Assembly: GCF_012910955.1 (NCBI RefSeq)
Contig: NZ_WTVQ01000001.1
Coordinates: 124,001 to 188,000, forward strand
Source: Aromatoleum diolicum
GTDB lineage: Bacteria; Pseudomonadota; Gammaproteobacteria; Burkholderiales; Rhodocyclaceae
Length of the DNA stretch: 64,000 nucleotides
Direction: 5' to 3'
Made by a program: the position numbers and the translations under genes. Every line of letters begins with the position of its first letter. Within the stretch, counting starts at the first letter, position 1. Positions 27,802 through 35,128 of this stretch are shown here, piece after piece. A model generated the notes under the pieces. The model made no database searches. It had not been told where the DNA came from and saw only the letters and a list, made by a program, of their open reading frames with translations.

Positions 27802-28884
27802 TCAGGCGGAAACCGGCAGCGCGCGCTCGTACCACTGTCGGGTACCCATCACCATCTTCACCAGCCACAGCATCACCGGCACCTCGATCAGCACACCGAC
27901 CACCGTGGCCAGCGCTGCGCCCGAATCGAAGCCGTACAGCACGATGGCCACCGCGACGGCGAGTTCGAAGAAGTTCGACGCGCCGATCATCGTCGACGGC
28001 CCGGCCACGTCGTGGCGCACGCGCAGCTTGCGGTTCAGCCAGTAGCCGATCGCGGCGATGAAGAGCGTTTGCAGCAGGATCGGCACCGCCAGCATCGCGA
28101 TGATGGCCGGCTGGGCGATGATGGTGCGGCCCTGGAAGGAGAACAGCAGCATCAGGGTGGCGAGCAGCGCCATGATCGAGAACGGGCCGATGCGCGCCAG
28201 CGCCGCATCGAACACCGCCCTGCCCCGGCGCATCAGCCGCGCGCGGATGAACTGCGCGATGGCGAGCGGAATCACGATGTACATCACCACCGACAGCGTC
28301 AGCGTGTCCCACGGTACCGGAATCGACGACACGCCGAGCAGCAGCGCGACGATGGGCGCGAAGGCGAACACCATCACCAGGTCGTTGAGCGCCACCTGGG
28401 TCAGCGTGAAGTTGGCATTGCCCTTGCACAGGTTGCTCCACACGAAGACCATTGCCGTGCACGGCGCGGCGCCGAGCAGGATGAGACCGGCGATGTAGCT
28501 GTCGAGCTGCTCGGCCGGCAACCAGGGCGCGAACACGTGGCGGATGAAGATCCAGCCGAGCAGCGCCATCGTGAAAGGCTTGATCGCCCAGTTCACGAAC
28601 AGCGTGATGCCCATGCCCGCCTTCTGTTCGCGCACCTCGTGCAACGCGCCGAAGTCGATCTTCATCAGCATCGGGATGATCATGATCCAGATCAGCACAC
28701 CGACCGGGATGTTGACGTGTGCCAGCTCGAGCGCGCCGACGGCCTGCGCCATCGCCGGTGCGATCTGGCCGAAAACCGTGCCGGCGATGATGCAGAGAAA
28801 GACCCACACGGTCAGGTAGCGTTCGAAAAAGCTGATGGGTGCGCCGGCGGCCTGCTTGCCGACCACTTCACATTGGGCAGACAT
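27802..28884 (-). CDS. acr3: Arsenite efflux permease, ACR3 family
   Basis: A 360-residue ten-helix permease. The diagnostic ACR3 segment GAAPCTAMVFVWSNLCKGNANFTLTQVALNDLVM contains the functionally essential cysteine of the family, and IGASNFFELAVAVAI is a second conserved block. It exports As(III) (and possibly Sb(III)) from the cytoplasm. The start at 28884 is chosen over a frame extending to 29133 that overlaps arsA. It lies 17 bp after arsA, so Acr3 here probably works with the ArsA ATPase. Confidence 0.94.
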   Translation of the reverse strand: MSAQCEVVGKQAAGAPISFFERYLTVWVFLCIIAGTVFGQIAPAMAQAVGALELAHVNIPVGVLIWIMIIPMLMKIDFGALHEVREQKAGMGITLFVNWAIKPFTMALLGWIFIRHVFAPWLPAEQLDSYIAGLILLGAAPCTAMVFVWSNLCKGNANFTLTQVALNDLVMVFAFAPIVALLLGVSSIPVPWDTLTLSVVMYIVIPLAIAQFIRARLMRRGRAVFDAALARIGPFSIMALLATLMLLFSFQGRTIIAQPAIIAMLAVPILLQTLFIAAIGYWLNRKLRVRHDVAGPSTMIGASNFFELAVAVAIVLYGFDSGAALATVVGVLIEVPVMLWLVKMVMGTRQWYERALPVSA

Positions 28885-28901
28885 GGTTCCGTTTCTTTCC
28901 T

Positions 28902-30710
28902 TCAGGGATGGGAGGGAGCGGCGGCGGGAGCGACCGTGCCGCCTTCGGCCAGCGCGAGCAGGCGCGCCACGCCGATCGGCTCCGCGGCCTGCACCGGTAC
29001 CAGCGCCACGCGCTTCGCGTGCTGTTCGCGCACGGCCGCGATCTGCGGCCATTCGCGCGTGGCGCGCTGGGCCAGCAGCTTCGATTCGGTGCGCGCGGCG
29101 GCGGCGAGGCTGTTGTTGATGACCCAGGCCCACGGTTCGATGCCGGCGCGCCGCAGGTCGGCCTGCAGGTTCGCCGCCTCCAGCACCGGGGTGGTCTCGG
29201 CGAGCGTCACGAGGATGACCTTGGTCTGTTTCGGATCCTGCAACTGCATCATCGGCGTGGTGAAGTGCTGCACTCCGCTCTTGTCCATGTTGCGCGCGAT
29301 CTCGCGATGGTAGGCGCCAGTCGCATCGAGCAGCAGCAGCGTGTGGCCGGTCGGCGCGGTATCCATGACGACGAACTTGCGCCCGGCCTCGCGGATGATG
29401 CGCGAGAAGGCCTGAAACACCGCGATCTCCTCGGTGCAGGGCGAGCGCAGGTCCTCTTCGAGCACCGCGCGGCCGCGGGCGTCCAGATCCTTGCCCTTGG
29501 TGTCGAGCACATGCTGGCGATAGCGCTCGGTTTCGGCCTGCGGGTCGATGCGGCTGACCGTGAGATTGTCCAGCGAGCCTTCGAGCGTCTCGGCCAGATG
29601 CGCGGCCGGGTCGGAAGTGGTGAGATGCACCGCGAAGCCGCGCTGGGCAAGCTCCACCGCAATCGCGGCGGCGAGCGTGGTCTTGCCGACACCGCCCTTG
29701 CCCATCAGCATCACCAGGCCGTGGCCGTCCTGCGCCAGATCGTCGACGAGGCTCGCGAGCTTGGGCAGTGCCGGACGTCCGGCCGGCGACGCCCCCGCGC
29801 CGGGCACGTCGTCCTGCGCCGCGGCACTGCCGAGAAGGGCGGCCAGCGCCGGCAGCCCCACCAGGTTGAACGGCATCAGCGGCACATGGTCGGTCGGCAG
29901 CTCGCGCAAGGCCTCGGGCAGTTCGACGAGCGCCGCCGCTTCGCGTCGCAGCACCGCCACGGCGAGCGCGTCGTCCGTGGCGCCTTCGGCCTCGGGCAAC
30001 ACGCCGTTGATGACGAGAAACTGGCGGGTGAGTCCGATCGCCGCGAGTTCCGCATGGGTGCGGGCGACTTCGCGCAGCGTCGACGCCTGGGCGCGCGCGA
30101 CCAGCACCAGCCGCGTACGCGCCGGGTCGGCCAGCGCGGAAACCGCGGCCGCGTATTGTTCGCGCTGCGTCTCCAGCCCCGACAGCGGTCCGAGACAGGA
30201 TGCGCCTTCGGTATTGTTTTCAAGGAAGCCCGACCACGCGCCCGGCAGTTGCAGCAGGCGGATCGTGTGGCCGGTCGGCGCGGTGTCGAAAATGACGTGA
30301 TCGAAGCCGTCGGTGAGCCGCGTGTCGGTCAGCAGGCCGGTGAATTCGTCGAAAGCGGCGATCTCGGTGGTGCAGGCCCCGGAGAGCTGTTCCTCGATGC
30401 CGCGCACCACGTCGTCCGGCAGCACGCCGCGCACCGGACCAACGATGCGGTCGCGATAGGCTTGGGCGGCGGCCTCAGGGTCGATCTCGAGCGCGCTGAG
30501 GTTCGGCACCGCGGCGATTGGCGTCAGCGCGTTGCCGATCGGCTGTTCGAACACCTGGGCGACGTTGGAGGCCGGGTCGGTGCTGACCAGCAGCACCCTG
30601 CGGCCGAGGCCGGCGAGACGGATCGCGGTCGCGCACGCGAGCGAGGTCTTGCCGACCCCGCCCTTGCCGGTAAAAAAGAGGAAGCGCGGGGGCTGGTCGA
30701 GGAAGCGCAT
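28902..30710 (-). CDS. arsA: Arsenite efflux pump ATPase ArsA
   Basis: A 602-residue duplicated ATPase. Both halves keep the P-loop GKGGVGKT (about residues 14 and 340) and the signal-transduction motif DTAPTGHT. This full two-domain form is the type that energises arsenite efflux, driven by As(III) binding at the interface of the halves. A frame extending to 31052 overlaps arsD and is rejected; MRFLDQPPRFLFFTGKGG is the natural start. It lies 14 bp after arsD. Confidence 0.95.
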   Translation of the reverse strand: MRFLDQPPRFLFFTGKGGVGKTSLACATAIRLAGLGRRVLLVSTDPASNVAQVFEQPIGNALTPIAAVPNLSALEIDPEAAAQAYRDRIVGPVRGVLPDDVVRGIEEQLSGACTTEIAAFDEFTGLLTDTRLTDGFDHVIFDTAPTGHTIRLLQLPGAWSGFLENNTEGASCLGPLSGLETQREQYAAAVSALADPARTRLVLVARAQASTLREVARTHAELAAIGLTRQFLVINGVLPEAEGATDDALAVAVLRREAAALVELPEALRELPTDHVPLMPFNLVGLPALAALLGSAAAQDDVPGAGASPAGRPALPKLASLVDDLAQDGHGLVMLMGKGGVGKTTLAAAIAVELAQRGFAVHLTTSDPAAHLAETLEGSLDNLTVSRIDPQAETERYRQHVLDTKGKDLDARGRAVLEEDLRSPCTEEIAVFQAFSRIIREAGRKFVVMDTAPTGHTLLLLDATGAYHREIARNMDKSGVQHFTTPMMQLQDPKQTKVILVTLAETTPVLEAANLQADLRRAGIEPWAWVINNSLAAAARTESKLLAQRATREWPQIAAVREQHAKRVALVPVQAAEPIGVARLLALAEGGTVAPAAAPSHP

Positions 30711-30724
30711 GGTCGTCTCGGCGC

Positions 30725-31084
30725 TCAGCAGCACCGGCCGCCGCTGCAGCACCCGCCCGCCGCCTGCGCCGCCAGCACGGCGGTGACGCCTGCCCAGCGC
30801 GCCAGCTCGTCGCGCGTCGGATAACGCCCGGCGAGTGCGAACTCGCCGTCGATCAGGATCAGCGGCAGCGATTCGGCGCCCGAGCGCTCGAGAAAGCCTT
30901 TCACCACCGCGTTCTGCGCGAAGGCCAGCGGCTGCTGCGCGAGATTGACGCGCTCCACCGCGATGCCCTGCTGCTTCGCCCACTCGACATTGGCGGCGAA
31001 AGTCACGAGCTGCTGGTCGACATCCACGCCGCACACACCGGAACTGCAGCACAACGCGGGATCGAAGATCTGGATCGATTTCAT
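30725..31084 (-). CDS. arsD: Arsenite metallochaperone ArsD
   Basis: A 119-residue ArsD. The As(III)-binding cysteines are all present: Cys12-Cys13 and Cys18 (ALCCSSGVCG), plus C-terminal pairs CC at about 112-113 and 118-119 (GGCCSGGRCC). It hands As(III) to ArsA and weakly represses the operon. It lies between arsC and arsA, the expected order. Confidence 0.95.
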   Translation of the reverse strand: MKSIQIFDPALCCSSGVCGVDVDQQLVTFAANVEWAKQQGIAVERVNLAQQPLAFAQNAVVKGFLERSGAESLPLILIDGEFALAGRYPTRDELARWAGVTAVLAAQAAGGCCSGGRCC

Positions 31085-31117
31085 GATGATGGCCTCGGAA
31101 AACTGGACAGGGAAATT

Positions 31118-31597
31118 TCAGGCAGACAGCGCGCCGATGCGATCGACTTCGGACTGGAACGCCGCGGGATCGCGCGCGGCGAGATCGGCGGGCAGCGCGA
31201 GGAAAGCTTGGATGCGGGTGCGCAGCACGCGGTAGGCGTGGTCGAACGCGGCGTCGATGCGGGCCTCGCTGCCGGTCGCCTTCGCGGGGTCATCGACGCC
31301 CCAGTGCGTGCGTGCCACCTTGCCGAGATACATCGGGCAGGTCTCGCCGGCGGCGCTCGCGCACACCGTCACGACCAGGTCCGGCGTCTGCGGCAGGTCG
31401 TCCCAGGACTTGCTGTGCAGGCCCGCGGTCGCGATGCCCTCGCGCGCGAGCAGCGCCAGCGAGCGCGGATGCACGTAACCGGCCGGCTGGCTGCCGGCGC
31501 TCATCGCGCTCAGGCCGGCGGGCGCCAGCGCGTTGAAGGTTGCTTCGGCGAGGATCGAGCGGCATGAATTGCCGGTACACAAGAAAAGCACGTTCAT
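31118..31597 (-). CDS. arsC: Arsenate reductase ArsC, low-molecular-weight phosphatase type
   Basis: A 159-residue arsenate reductase of the protein tyrosine phosphatase fold. The active loop CTGNSCRS (CX5R) is at residues 7-14. Additional cysteines lie at about 79 and 87 (VCASAAGETCP), as in thioredoxin-linked enzymes. It reduces As(V) to As(III) for export. The ATG at 31597 shares one base with the arsR stop (TGATG), so I prefer it to the GTG at 31600. In a cell that makes As(V) with Arx, this returns leaked arsenate to the exportable form. Confidence 0.93.
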   Translation of the reverse strand: MNVLFLCTGNSCRSILAEATFNALAPAGLSAMSAGSQPAGYVHPRSLALLAREGIATAGLHSKSWDDLPQTPDLVVTVCASAAGETCPMYLGKVARTHWGVDDPAKATGSEARIDAAFDHAYRVLRTRIQAFLALPADLAARDPAAFQSEVDRIGALSA

Positions 31598-31968
31598 CAC
31601 TGGATTTCCGGATCGGAATGCGAAAGGGGATTGCAGCGCGGCAGTTGCACGGCGAGTTCGCGCGTGTCCCGGCAGCCTTCGGGCGCGCCGCTGCAGCAGT
31701 TTTCGGTCAGAAAGCCGATCACTTCGGTCATCAGCGCGAGGTTGGCGCGATAGCGCAGGAAGCGCCCTTCCTGTTCGACCTGCAGCAGGCCGGCCTGCGT
31801 CAGCGTGCGCAGATGGAAGGACAGGCTGCTCGGCGCGATGTCGAGCGCAGTGGCGATCTCGCCGGCGACGATGCCGTTCGGCTCCGCCTTTACAAGAAGG
31901 CGAAAGACATCGAGACGCACGCCGGAGGAGAGGCTTTCGAACACGGCAAGGGCGGATTTCTGGTCCAT
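31597..31968 (-). CDS. arsR: ArsR-family As(III)-responsive repressor
   Basis: This 123-residue winged-helix repressor has the DNA-reading helix in APSSLSFHLRTLTQAGLLQVEQEGR (residues about 45-70). It lacks the usual CVC motif of the plasmid R773 ArsR. The candidate As(III) site is C-terminal: Cys91, Cys92 and Cys99 (NCCSGAPEGC), like the Acidithiobacillus-type ArsR in which cysteines lie near the C-terminus. First gene of arsR-arsC-arsD-arsA-acr3, with a palindrome touching its start codon. Confidence 0.9.
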   Translation of the reverse strand: MDQKSALAVFESLSSGVRLDVFRLLVKAEPNGIVAGEIATALDIAPSSLSFHLRTLTQAGLLQVEQEGRFLRYRANLALMTEVIGFLTENCCSGAPEGCRDTRELAVQLPRCNPLSHSDPEIQ

Positions 31969-31969
31969 G

Positions 31970-31995
31970 ATTCCACGATTCGAATATTGTGGAAT
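31970..31995. promoter_or_regulatory. ArsR operator: nested palindromes at the arsR start
   Basis: ATTCCAC (31970-31976) is inverted as GTGGAAT (31989-31995), and the spacer contains the 8-base palindrome ATTCGAAT (31978-31985). The element begins 2 bases from the arsR ATG in an AT-rich stretch, so bound ArsR would block its own transcription. Confidence 0.65.
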
Positions 31996-32060
31996 TATTC
32001 TAATCTTGCGCCGACACCGCCGTCAATGCCGCCGCACCTGCAAACCCCGCGAGGTCCCCG

Positions 32061-32462
32061 CTAACGCCCGTCCGTCGGCTCGGACGGGCGGGCGTTCCTC
32101 TGCTCGGGCAGTGCGTCGAAGGTACTCCAGCCGTGTTCCCCGCTGGTCGGTGGCAAGGCCGCAGCCGGGTCAACATGGAAATGCAGATACGCCTTGGCGA
32201 TGAAATGGGCGGTGATCGGGGCCGTCAGGAACAGGAACAGCGTGATCAGCAGTTCGTGCATCGACGGGCCGCCTTTCAGCGCAAAGAAGTACACCATCGA
32301 TCCGACGAGCGTGCCCCCCACCCCGGCGGTGGTGGCCTTGGTCGGGGCATGCAGGCGCCGCAACAAGTCGGGCAGCTTGATCAGCCCCCACGAACCGACC
32401 AGCACGAACACGCTCCCCGCCACGATCAGCAAGGACACGAGGGCTTCGTAGTAGATGCTCAT
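32061..32462 (-). CDS. mrpG: Mrp-type Na+(K+)/H+ antiporter subunit G
   Basis: A 133-residue MnhG/PhaG subunit with three hydrophobic helices: VSLLIVAGSVFVLVGSWGLIKLPDLLRRLHAPTKATT, then VGGTLVGSMVYFFA and LLITLFLFLTAPITAHFIAKA. The PDLLRRLHAPTKATT motif is diagnostic. The C-terminal tail is hydrophilic. The ATG at 32462 follows GTG at 32465; either could serve. Last gene of the six-gene operon; its product has no catalytic role on its own and is needed for complex assembly. Confidence 0.92.
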   Translation of the reverse strand: MSIYYEALVSLLIVAGSVFVLVGSWGLIKLPDLLRRLHAPTKATTAGVGGTLVGSMVYFFALKGGPSMHELLITLFLFLTAPITAHFIAKAYLHFHVDPAAALPPTSGEHGWSTFDALPEQRNARPSEPTDGR

Positions 32463-32472
32463 CACCGCCGCC

Positions 32473-32742
32473 TCACTCGATCACATCGCCGCGCAGCACG
32501 AAGCGGCAATAGGCCACCGTACCCACGAAACCGAACATCGCAAAAAGCAGCGCAGCCTCGAAATACATGGTGCTCGACTGCTGAATGCCGAACAGGATGA
32601 TCAGCGCGATGACGTTGGTCACCATCGTGTCGCCTGCCAGCACGCGGTCGGCCACGGTCGGGCCGGCAACGAGGCGCCACAGGTTCAGCAGCAGGGCGAG
32701 CGAAATGGCGGTAAAGCCGAATCCCAGTGCGTATTCGATCAT
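32473..32742 (-). CDS. mrpF: Mrp-type Na+(K+)/H+ antiporter subunit F
   Basis: An 89-residue three-helix MnhF/PhaF subunit. The conserved core is NLWRLVAGPTVADRVLAGDTMVTNVIALIILFG, followed by YFEAALLFAMFGFVGTVAYCRFVLRGDVIE. Its start overlaps the mrpE stop by 4 bases, which fixes it at 32742; longer upstream reading is a shadow of mrpE. Confidence 0.93.
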   Translation of the reverse strand: MIEYALGFGFTAISLALLLNLWRLVAGPTVADRVLAGDTMVTNVIALIILFGIQQSSTMYFEAALLFAMFGFVGTVAYCRFVLRGDVIE

Positions 32743-33257
32743 TGGAAGATCTCCTTGAGCCGTGCCTCGTAGCGGGCCTTCATCTCCTGCACCGCAAGCT
32801 CGGCATCCGGCGCGTCGAGGCAGTGCACCAGCAGGCAGCGGCCGTCCGCGGCGAGATCGCAACTGACCGTGCCCGGCGTCATCGTGATGGTGCCGGCGAA
32901 TACCGTGATCGCCTCGGGCGACTCGAGATCCAGCGGCACGCAGACCCATCGCGTGCGCAGCTTGCTCACCGGGCGGAACAGGATCAGCCATGCGACGTGC
33001 ACGTTGGCGACCAGGATGTCCCACATCACCAGCAGGACATACGCAGCGACCTTGCGATAGGAGCGCAGGGGGGGGCGCCTCGGCCAGAAGCGGATGGTGA
33101 TCGCCGGGATCACGACACCGAGCGCGATCCCCAGCAGCACCCCGCCGACGGTCACGCTGTTGAGCAGCAGCACCCACATCGCCGTCAGCACGATGGAAAG
33201 TACCGGATGCGGCAGCCAGCGGGCTGCGAAGCTGTCGCGCGAGTCCCTGAGCATCAT
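32739..33257 (-). CDS. mrpE: Mrp-type Na+(K+)/H+ antiporter subunit E
   Basis: A 172-residue MnhE/PhaE subunit: hydrophobic N-terminal helices (VLSIVLTAMWVLLLNSVTVGGVLLGIALGVVIP) and LVMWDILVANVHVAWLILFRP, then a soluble C-terminal domain containing the family motif ITMTPGTVSCDL. Start and stop each overlap their neighbours by 4 bases (ATGA), showing translational coupling. Confidence 0.93.
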   Translation of the reverse strand: MMLRDSRDSFAARWLPHPVLSIVLTAMWVLLLNSVTVGGVLLGIALGVVIPAITIRFWPRRPPLRSYRKVAAYVLLVMWDILVANVHVAWLILFRPVSKLRTRWVCVPLDLESPEAITVFAGTITMTPGTVSCDLAADGRCLLVHCLDAPDAELAVQEMKARYEARLKEIFQ

Positions 33258-34777
33258 TCGTTCCCCCGTTCGGCGCCCAGCACCGCATCGATGTAGCCCG
33301 TCGGGGCGAACAACTGGGCCGCCGTATCATCGAGATAGCGCGTCACCGGCCCGGCAAAGACGGTGAGCAGGATCGTACCTGCGATCAGCGATCCCGCTGC
33401 GACAACGGGCAACGCTGCGCGCCGCGGTGGCGCGATCTCGATCGCCCCGGCGAGCGCGGCGCTTTTCCAGAACAGCGTGCTGCCACAGCGGGCAAAGCCG
33501 ATGATGGCGAGCAGCGAGGTCGTCAGGATCACGCTCCAGATCAAGGTCCGCCCCAGCACGTCGCGGGCGCTGTCGAGAATCAGCAGCTTGCCGACGAAGC
33601 CGGACAAGGGCGGCATACCCGCCATCGCGATCGCCCCGAGGAAGAACAGCGCGCCGACCAGTCCGATCTGGGCGAAGCGCGGCGCCACGGTGATCAGGTC
33701 GCCGTATCCGGGGCGGCGCTCGGCGACCAGATCCGCAATCAGGAACAGGGCGCCGGCCGTCAGCGTGGAATGGACGAGGTAATACAGCGCGGCCGACATC
33801 GCCTGCGGCGTGAAGAGCGCCACCGCGATCAGCACGGTGCCGATCGAGCCGATGACCGCGAAACTCACCATCTGCCGGAGACGCTCTGCCGCGAGCACGC
33901 CGAGCATGCCGAGCGTCAGCGTCACCAGCGCGGCCGGCATCAGCCATGGCGCGGCGAGCCACGCCGACGCGCCCGCCCCTTCGCCGAACGCCAGCGTATA
34001 CAGCCGGATGATGCAGTAGGTCCCCACCTTGGTCATGATCGCGAACAGCGCCGCCACCGGCGCCGGCGCGTTGGCGTAGGTGCCGGGCAGCCAGAAATGC
34101 ATCGGCACCAGCGCCGCCTTTACCGCGAACACCAGCAACAACAACAGCGCGCCGGTATGCAGCAGCGCCCGATCGCCCGCCACGACCTCGGGCACGCGCA
34201 CCGCCAGATCGGCCATGTTCAGCGTGCCGGTAACGCTGTAGATCAGGCCCACCGCAATCAGGAACAGCGAGGAGCCGACCAGATTGATGATGACGTACTG
34301 CACCCCGGCCCTGACGCGCTTCGCTCCGCCACCGTGCACCATCAGGCCGTAGGAGGCGATCAGCAGCACCTCGAAGAAGACGAAGAGGTTGAAGAAGTCG
34401 CCGGTGAGAAACGCACCGTTGATACCCATCAACTGGAACTGGTAGAGCGCGTGAAAATGACGTCCCCGCGTATCCCAGCCATTGCTCGCATACAGCAGCA
34501 CCGCCAGCGCGAGTGCGGCCGTCAGTACCAGCATCAGCGCCGAGAGCCGGTCGAGCACCAGGGCGATGCCGAACGGCGCCGGCCAGTTGCCGACCGCGTA
34601 AGTCTCGATGCGGCCCTCGCTCGCCAACGCCATCAGCGCGATCGCGAGCGCCAGCAGCGCCGCGGTCGAGGCCAGCGAGAACACGCGCGCCAGCTCGATG
34701 TCGCGGCGCGTCGCCAGCACGATGATCGGTGCGACGATTGCCGGCAGGACGATGGGCAGGATGATCCAGTGCATCAT
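33254..34777 (-). CDS. mrpD: Mrp-type Na+(K+)/H+ antiporter subunit D
   Basis: A 507-residue subunit homologous to the proton-pumping subunits of complex I (NuoM/N). About 14 hydrophobic helices are present, with the conserved core HTGALLLLLVFAVKAALVPMHFWLPGTYANAPAPVAALFAIMTKVGTY that includes the essential Lys and the P-x-H-x-W-L-P-x-A motif. It carries out cation/proton exchange together with MrpA. Overlaps mrpC and mrpE by 4 bases each. Confidence 0.94.
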   Translation of the reverse strand: MMHWIILPIVLPAIVAPIIVLATRRDIELARVFSLASTAALLALAIALMALASEGRIETYAVGNWPAPFGIALVLDRLSALMLVLTAALALAVLLYASNGWDTRGRHFHALYQFQLMGINGAFLTGDFFNLFVFFEVLLIASYGLMVHGGGAKRVRAGVQYVIINLVGSSLFLIAVGLIYSVTGTLNMADLAVRVPEVVAGDRALLHTGALLLLLVFAVKAALVPMHFWLPGTYANAPAPVAALFAIMTKVGTYCIIRLYTLAFGEGAGASAWLAAPWLMPAALVTLTLGMLGVLAAERLRQMVSFAVIGSIGTVLIAVALFTPQAMSAALYYLVHSTLTAGALFLIADLVAERRPGYGDLITVAPRFAQIGLVGALFFLGAIAMAGMPPLSGFVGKLLILDSARDVLGRTLIWSVILTTSLLAIIGFARCGSTLFWKSAALAGAIEIAPPRRAALPVVAAGSLIAGTILLTVFAGPVTRYLDDTAAQLFAPTGYIDAVLGAERGNE

Positions 34778-35127
34778 TGCCCGTCCTTCCCGCCCGACCG
34801 CCGCTCCGGCATGGCGTCCACATGGTCGCTGCCGCTCTCGAGATAGGCGCGCAGCGCCATCACCACGATTACCGCGGTCATGCCGAACGAGATCACGATG
34901 GCCGTGAGCACCAGCGCCTGCGGCAGCGGATCGGTGTAGCCCTTGTTGAGGTCGTTGATGACGGGCGGCAGATTTACCGCCAGCCGGCCCATCGAGAACA
35001 GGAACACGTTGATCGCGTAACTGAGCAGGGTGAGTCCCAGCACCACCGGAAAGGTGCGCGCGCGCAGCAGCAGGAACACGCCCGCCGCCGTCAGCAGCCC
35101 CACCGCACTGGCCACCAGAAATTCCAT
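34774..35127 (-). CDS. mrpC: Mrp-type Na+(K+)/H+ antiporter subunit C
   Basis: A 117-residue NuoK-like subunit with three helices: FLVASAVGLLTAAGVFLLL, FPVVLGLTLLSYAINVFLFSMG and DPLPQALVLTAIVISFGMTAVIVVMALRA. The DPLPQALVLTAIVI motif is diagnostic of MrpC/MnhC. The start is set at 35127, since reading to 35244 runs into mrpAB. Directly follows the fused mrpAB gene. Confidence 0.93.
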   Translation of the reverse strand: MEFLVASAVGLLTAAGVFLLLRARTFPVVLGLTLLSYAINVFLFSMGRLAVNLPPVINDLNKGYTDPLPQALVLTAIVISFGMTAVIVVMALRAYLESGSDHVDAMPERRSGGKDGQ

Positions 35128-35128
35128 C

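Noticed and set aside
26925-28061. Plus-strand frame of 378 codons crossing the repeat-protein gene and the acr3 3' end
   Set aside because: Composition is low-complexity and it opposes two better-supported minus-strand genes.
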